Assembly (NCBI GenBank): GCA_022865625.1
Contig: JALHTB010000104.1
Span: forward strand, 1 to 15,625
Source: Candidatus Bathyarchaeota archaeon
Lineage (GTDB): Archaea; Thermoproteota; Bathyarchaeia; 40CM-2-53-6; FEN-987
Direction: 5' to 3'
Length of the DNA stretch: 15,625 nucleotides
Shown: piece after piece, positions 12,973 through 15,625 of the stretch
How positions within the stretch are numbered: position 1 is the first letter of the stretch
Layout: each line of letters starts with the position of its first letter
The notes under the pieces: generated by a model
Seen by the model: the letters and a program-made list of their open reading frames with translations, nothing else
What the model was told of the DNA's origin: nothing
Database searches by the model: none
Translations under genes and position numbers: made by a program

Positions 12973-13311
12973 GCTTGCAGGATGGGGCAGCATTCGTTGC
13001 CTTATTCTGATTGACAGAGGTTCATGCGAAGCCGCAAGTAAGTACAGACTGGTGCGAGGATCTAAGGGATCGCCCCTCAAATTCTGCAGTCTATCAGCAA
13101 GGACAGTGATGAGAATCGCTGCACAGATGGATCGCTACCGAACAAACGCATACTACGTAAGCGGGAAGGTCATCATGTGGAACTACATCAGCGGCAACAT
13201 GCGACAGTCCGCCGGATTCTTGTTAGCAGGGGAATGATCGTATTTCAAGGCGCCCAGTTGGGCCAGCTGATCTATCGAGTCTTCAGTTCCGATTGGTCCC
13301 AATCTCACAGA
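12973..13311. other. Interval after the alcohol dehydrogenase
   Basis: It contains one low-confidence plus-strand ORF (13052-13237), given separately. I see no RNA gene or repeat otherwise. Confidence 0.4.
13052..13237 (+). CDS. Hypothetical small ORF, low confidence
   Basis: A 61-codon frame from GTG. Its C-terminal half, MRIAAQMDRYRTNAYYVSGK followed by VIMWNYISGNMRQSAGFLLA, reads like a folded small protein rather than random sequence, with regular hydrophobic and aromatic spacing. The frame is open further upstream, back to about 12950, without a better start. No Shine-Dalgarno, promoter or family match is evident. It could be the 3' remnant of a longer gene. Weak support only. Confidence 0.25.
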   Translation: MRGSKGSPLKFCSLSARTVMRIAAQMDRYRTNAYYVSGKVIMWNYISGNMRQSAGFLLAGE

Positions 13312-13623
13312 CTATCTCGCAGCTTGTCTCGCCAGTTGAATCCTTGCCAGCGCCTCATCTCGGACACGTCTTGCTTCAGCTTGACCTTGAAGCTTCTCGA
13401 AGTCGGGAAAATGCTGAGGAGCAAACGGTCTCTTGTCTGCAACAAGCGCTGTCTCTCTTAGGTGAAGCCAAGCTGCTTTCGCGATGCCAATTGCGATCTC
13501 CTTCAGGTCGAGTTTCCGACGGATGTCAGCGACTAACGACCCTATCGCTCCCCTCACGGTGTTCTTGCTGGCTTTCATGCAGGCTTCTAGTTGCATTGAC
13601 AGGGAAAGGATCGGCATAAGCAT
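13312..13623 (-). CDS. Hypothetical protein, alpha-helical
   Basis: A 103-residue frame from ATG at 13623; an ATG at 13578 is also possible. The sequence is Ala/Arg/Lys/Glu-rich and predicted mostly helical, with IGIAKAAWLHLRETALVADK and a charged C-terminus (EARRVRDEALARIQLARQAA). There is no recognisable domain. It lies 51 bp downstream of the two-TM gene on the same strand, so it may be cotranscribed with it. Amino-acid composition suggests coding potential, but I cannot exclude a chance frame. Confidence 0.4.
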   Translation of the reverse strand: MLMPILSLSMQLEACMKASKNTVRGAIGSLVADIRRKLDLKEIAIGIAKAAWLHLRETALVADKRPFAPQHFPDFEKLQGQAEARRVRDEALARIQLARQAAR

Positions 13624-13674
13624 AGTACCGTCATCTGTCGGTCATTGATCGCAGTACGTTGCACATCTGTGGGG

Positions 13675-14355
13675 TCAGATCCTGGCAGTGAGCCACAAGC
13701 ACACAAGACCGACAGCAATTATCGCAAAGCCCTCCCACAGATACGGCAGGTCTATCCGGTATGTCTGGATGATCGGGTACACAACTACCTTGATGATGAC
13801 TGGTTTCGGCGTCGGATTGAAGACGTAAACCGCGTAACTCCCGTTTTGGATGAGATACCCATTGAAGGCGAATCGGACTCCTGCCTCGCGTTCTTCAGGT
13901 CGAAAATGCCCTGCAAAGACCGTCCGGTTCTGCTCGTCCACTACCATAACAGAAGGCTCTGCAGAAGACTGACTGAATGAGGCGTTTCGGACCTCAATGA
14001 AGAGCAGCAGGCTCCTCTCTGACCAGTAGAAGAGATCGGCCGGGTCTGAAAAGAAATGGAGATACCTGTACACTGTTACCCCGCCCCCGGAATCCAATCT
14101 CATGGCACCCGTCTCCTCAACGCCGAGCGCTAGCGATGAAACCGAACCCTTGGAGGAAATCACAGCCAGCTGAAAGCCTAACCCGATCAGAAGTACTGCC
14201 AACACAACTTGGATCACCTTGCGACGGGCAACAGGAATCTCCTCTTCTTTGTCCCTCAGCTCTGGGCTACGAGGTGTGTGCCAGACCCTGCTTACGTAGT
14301 TCTTCGCATCGAAAAGCTCGGCATTAGGTTTCCTGTACTTCTCACATCTATGCAT
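13675..14355 (-). CDS. Hypothetical membrane-anchored protein with extracellular domain
   Basis: A protein of 226 residues from the ATG at 14355, or 233 from a TTG at 14376. The N-terminal 45 or so residues are charged and probably cytoplasmic. A first membrane helix follows (VIQVVLAVLLIGLGFQLAVI), then about 130 residues rich in beta-forming residues (GGGVTVYRYLHFF, SLLLFIEVRNASF, PSVMVVDEQNRTVFAG, NGSYAVYVFNPTPKPVIIKV), and a C-terminal helix (FAIIAVGLVCLWLTARI). The domain recalls jelly-roll or immunoglobulin-like surface modules, but I recognise no family. Potential N-glycosylation sites (NAS, NRT, NGS) fit an outside location. The gene diverges from the HTH_10 regulator and has the same palindrome upstream of its TATA-like box, suggesting shared control. 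Confidence 0.7.
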   Translation of the reverse strand: MHRCEKYRKPNAELFDAKNYVSRVWHTPRSPELRDKEEEIPVARRKVIQVVLAVLLIGLGFQLAVISSKGSVSSLALGVEETGAMRLDSGGGVTVYRYLHFFSDPADLFYWSERSLLLFIEVRNASFSQSSAEPSVMVVDEQNRTVFAGHFRPEEREAGVRFAFNGYLIQNGSYAVYVFNPTPKPVIIKVVVYPIIQTYRIDLPYLWEGFAIIAVGLVCLWLTARI

Positions 14356-14429
14356 GTCTAATCTCGCTGCTGACAACTGGTGTCAGATGCTCCTGGAGAT
14401 CCTCCGGTCCAAACTGCGAGAAATCGCTG

Positions 14430-14437
14430 AAATAGCT
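14430..14437 (-). promoter_or_regulatory. TATA-like box of the two-TM gene
   Basis: On the minus strand AGCTATTT lies 4 nt after the palindrome at 14442-14455. A start site about 25 nt downstream would be near 14408, upstream of both possible start codons. Weak match. Confidence 0.3.
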
Positions 14438-14441
14438 TCAA

Positions 14442-14455
14442 CCGTCAAGTGACGG
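14442..14455. promoter_or_regulatory. Palindromic operator candidate, copy 1
   Basis: CCGTCAAGTGACGG has perfect 6 bp arms around a 2 bp centre. Read on the minus strand, in the direction of the two-TM gene, it is CCGTCACTTGACGG and differs from copy 2 at one base. Its place immediately upstream of a TATA-like box suits a regulator that affects TBP/TFB recruitment. Confidence 0.6.
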
Positions 14456-14623
14456 GCGAATAGGACTTCATGGCAAGAAACCAACTCACTCCATGCCGAT
14501 TTCCCGACATGCTACTCTCTGTATCTTTTCCGGGAGGCTGCCCCAACGGTCGGACAGGCACCCTGCCTTTCGGGGACGAACCTTGCCTGTAAACTAGGCC
14601 GCAAACCCATTGCCTGCGCCAGA

Positions 14624-14637
14624 CCGTCACCTGACGG
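14624..14637. promoter_or_regulatory. Palindromic operator candidate, copy 2
   Basis: CCGTCACCTGACGG has perfect 6 bp arms and lies 38 bp before the HTH_10 start codon. A TATA-like GTTATTT follows at 14644-14650. It is the same palindrome as copy 1, in the equivalent position of the divergent promoter. Confidence 0.6.
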
Positions 14638-14675
14638 CAGTACCGTTATTTGCCGTTCCTTCCGGAGAGCCTACC

Positions 14676-15392
14676 ATGCCGCTCTTTGACGTTGCCTTCA
14701 AGATTAAGCACGACTGCCCCTTCGGGAACTTGTCAAGGAAGTTTCCTTCCGCACGAATGTTCGTGTGGTGCAACAGAGAGCATGAGGTAATCGAAGTAGT
14801 GCTGTCAGAACCATCGCAACGCAGGCAATTACAGAAAGCGATTGATAGTCTTGCAGACATCGTGGACGTGACTTCTGATGGTGGAAATGTGCGTGTAATC
14901 ACGAAGAAATGTCACTGCACCACGAAGAATTCTGTCGGTCGCAATCTGGACGCTCATAACATTTTGCACCTGATGCCTGTTATTTACGAAGCAGGTTGGG
15001 AGTACTACCATGCCATTGCGTTCAGACATGGAGACTTCAAGCGGTTCGTCGAGGCTGCCGAGCAACTGCCCTGCGAACTTGAGGTTCTGCGAAAGTCAAC
15101 GATTCAAGCCAACCTCGGTGGGTCAGTCACAATATCCGTTAGCGATCTGTTCGCCAATCTGACGAACAAGCAAATTGACGCTCTACTGGCATCATATTTC
15201 ATGGGGTACTTCAAATTCCCCAGGAAGACAAACGTCATGAACATTGCGAAAGCCAAGCGTGTCCCCAGAACGACATTTCAGGAGCATCTCACGAAGGCAG
15301 AGAACAAGTTAGTCGTAGGTCTCGTGCCTTACTTGCGACTCATTCAAACGAAATCCGACCAGAGGGCAGCCACAATCAGGCATGGCGCTTAA
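14676..15392 (+). CDS. HTH_10 (bacterio-opsin activator type) transcription regulator
   Basis: A 238-residue archaeal regulator. The C-terminal HTH_10 domain is clear at about 161-213: LTNKQIDALLASYFMGYFKF, PRKTNVMNIAKAKRVPRTTF and QEHLTKAENKLV. The N-terminal 150 residues form a sensor-like region with Cys14, Cys32 and a CHC cluster (Cys79, His80, Cys81), which could bind metal or sense redox; the region beginning CPFGNLSRKFP recurs in related HTH_10 proteins. ATG at 14676 follows GGAGAG with suitable spacing; the frame is open to 14610, but that part contains the palindrome and promoter. The palindrome at 14624-14637 suggests autoregulation, and its twin suggests control of the divergent two-TM gene. 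The ligand is unknown. It is convergent with the azlD-like gene, with a 4 bp gap. Confidence 0.9.
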   Translation: MPLFDVAFKIKHDCPFGNLSRKFPSARMFVWCNREHEVIEVVLSEPSQRRQLQKAIDSLADIVDVTSDGGNVRVITKKCHCTTKNSVGRNLDAHNILHLMPVIYEAGWEYYHAIAFRHGDFKRFVEAAEQLPCELEVLRKSTIQANLGGSVTISVSDLFANLTNKQIDALLASYFMGYFKFPRKTNVMNIAKAKRVPRTTFQEHLTKAENKLVVGLVPYLRLIQTKSDQRAATIRHGA

Positions 15393-15396
15393 CTTC

Positions 15397-15625
15397 TCAC
15401 GAGATAAACAAGCGCATCGCAAGGATCGTCGCGATACCGACTACTATCGTCAAGATCAGAGCCTTGGTCCTGTACGTGACGATCGTGGCAACAATGCCCG
15501 CCACCAAGTACTCGTTTGTCAATGAAAGATCCACGTGTCCTTTGGGAGCGAGAAGCGAAGGAACGATGAGGCTCGTGAGAACAGCGATTGGGACAAAACG
15601 CATGACCTCAGTCATTCCCTTCGAG
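15397..15625 (-). CDS. azlD: AzlD-like branched-chain amino-acid exporter subunit, 5' end cut by window
   Basis: The 3' part of a small hydrophobic protein, open to the right edge, so the N-terminus is missing; the first visible Met (at 15615) is internal by comparison with the family. Visible residues are MRFVPIAVLTSLIVPSLLAP, then NEYLVAGIVATIVTYRTKAL and ILTIVVGIATILAMRLFIS. These match the AzlD pattern of a conserved RFVPxAVL helix, a second helix ending in a basic YRTK, and a C-terminal VVG helix. AzlD pairs with AzlC, which would be expected just upstream, beyond the window, to export branched-chain amino acids or analogues. Its stop lies 4 bp from the HTH_10 stop. Confidence 0.82.
   Translation of the reverse strand, partial: SKGMTEVMRFVPIAVLTSLIVPSLLAPKGHVDLSLTNEYLVAGIVATIVTYRTKALILTIVVGIATILAMRLFIS

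Noticed and set aside
13177..13619. Plus-strand ORFs of 94 and 108 codons around 13177-13619
   Set aside because: They overlap each other and the more protein-like minus-strand frame, and are rich in Ser, Leu, Arg and Cys as antisense frames usually are.
13645..13980. 111-codon plus-strand ORF
   Set aside because: Antisense to the two-TM protein, which has clear membrane helices and a coherent domain.

Overview
This window is archaeal. The evidence is an archaeal-type aspartyl-tRNA synthetase, ribosomal protein L40e, an archaeal RtcB, an RNase J-type nuclease, a NusA-like KH protein, family 4 uracil-DNA glycosylase, a fused DUF59-Mrp ATPase, an HTH_10 regulator, a tRNA with a bulge-helix-bulge intron, and BRE/TATA-like boxes. 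Base composition looks balanced. TTG starts are frequent (predicted for rtcB, HAD, RNase J, sucD, the stand-alone DUF59 gene and L40e), several supported by Shine-Dalgarno sequences or family alignment. I cannot place the lineage more precisely.

Positions 1-9403 are a dense housekeeping region. The left edge holds the 5' part of rtcB, then a HAD hydrolase, both on the minus strand. An RNase J-type nuclease diverges from the HAD gene and converges, with a 26 bp overlap, on a tandem-KH protein. A sucC-sucD-aspS operon follows (TCA-cycle ligase plus an AspRS carrying one non-discriminating signature residue), then mrp-DUF59 (Fe-S cluster assembly), L40e and udg facing away from each other across a palindromic TATA box, and tRNA-Val(CAC) with a 22 nt intron. 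RtcB is the ligase that would join this tRNA's exons, so substrate and enzyme lie in the same window.

Positions 9404-12015 are gene-poor accessory DNA just 3' of the tRNA. The tRNA 3' end and about 100 bp of its downstream flank recur 1225 bp away in diverged form. Between the copies lie an intact DUF2283 antitoxin-like gene and the frameshifted remains of its toxin-like partner. This looks like a decayed integration or duplication at a tRNA. Beyond it lie a small membrane zinc-ribbon protein and an inverted-repeat cluster.

Positions 12016-15625 hold a compact zinc alcohol dehydrogenase, two weakly supported small ORFs, a two-TM protein of unknown function, an HTH_10 transcription regulator, and the 3' part of an azlD-like gene cut by the right edge. 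The two-TM gene and the regulator are divergent. Each has a near-identical 14 bp palindrome (CCGTCA-NN-TGACGG) directly upstream of a TATA-like box, which suggests one shared regulon, possibly controlled by the adjacent HTH_10 protein. I regard this and the decayed tRNA-proximal toxin-antitoxin island as the most interesting observations. I did not find a clearly new multi-gene system.
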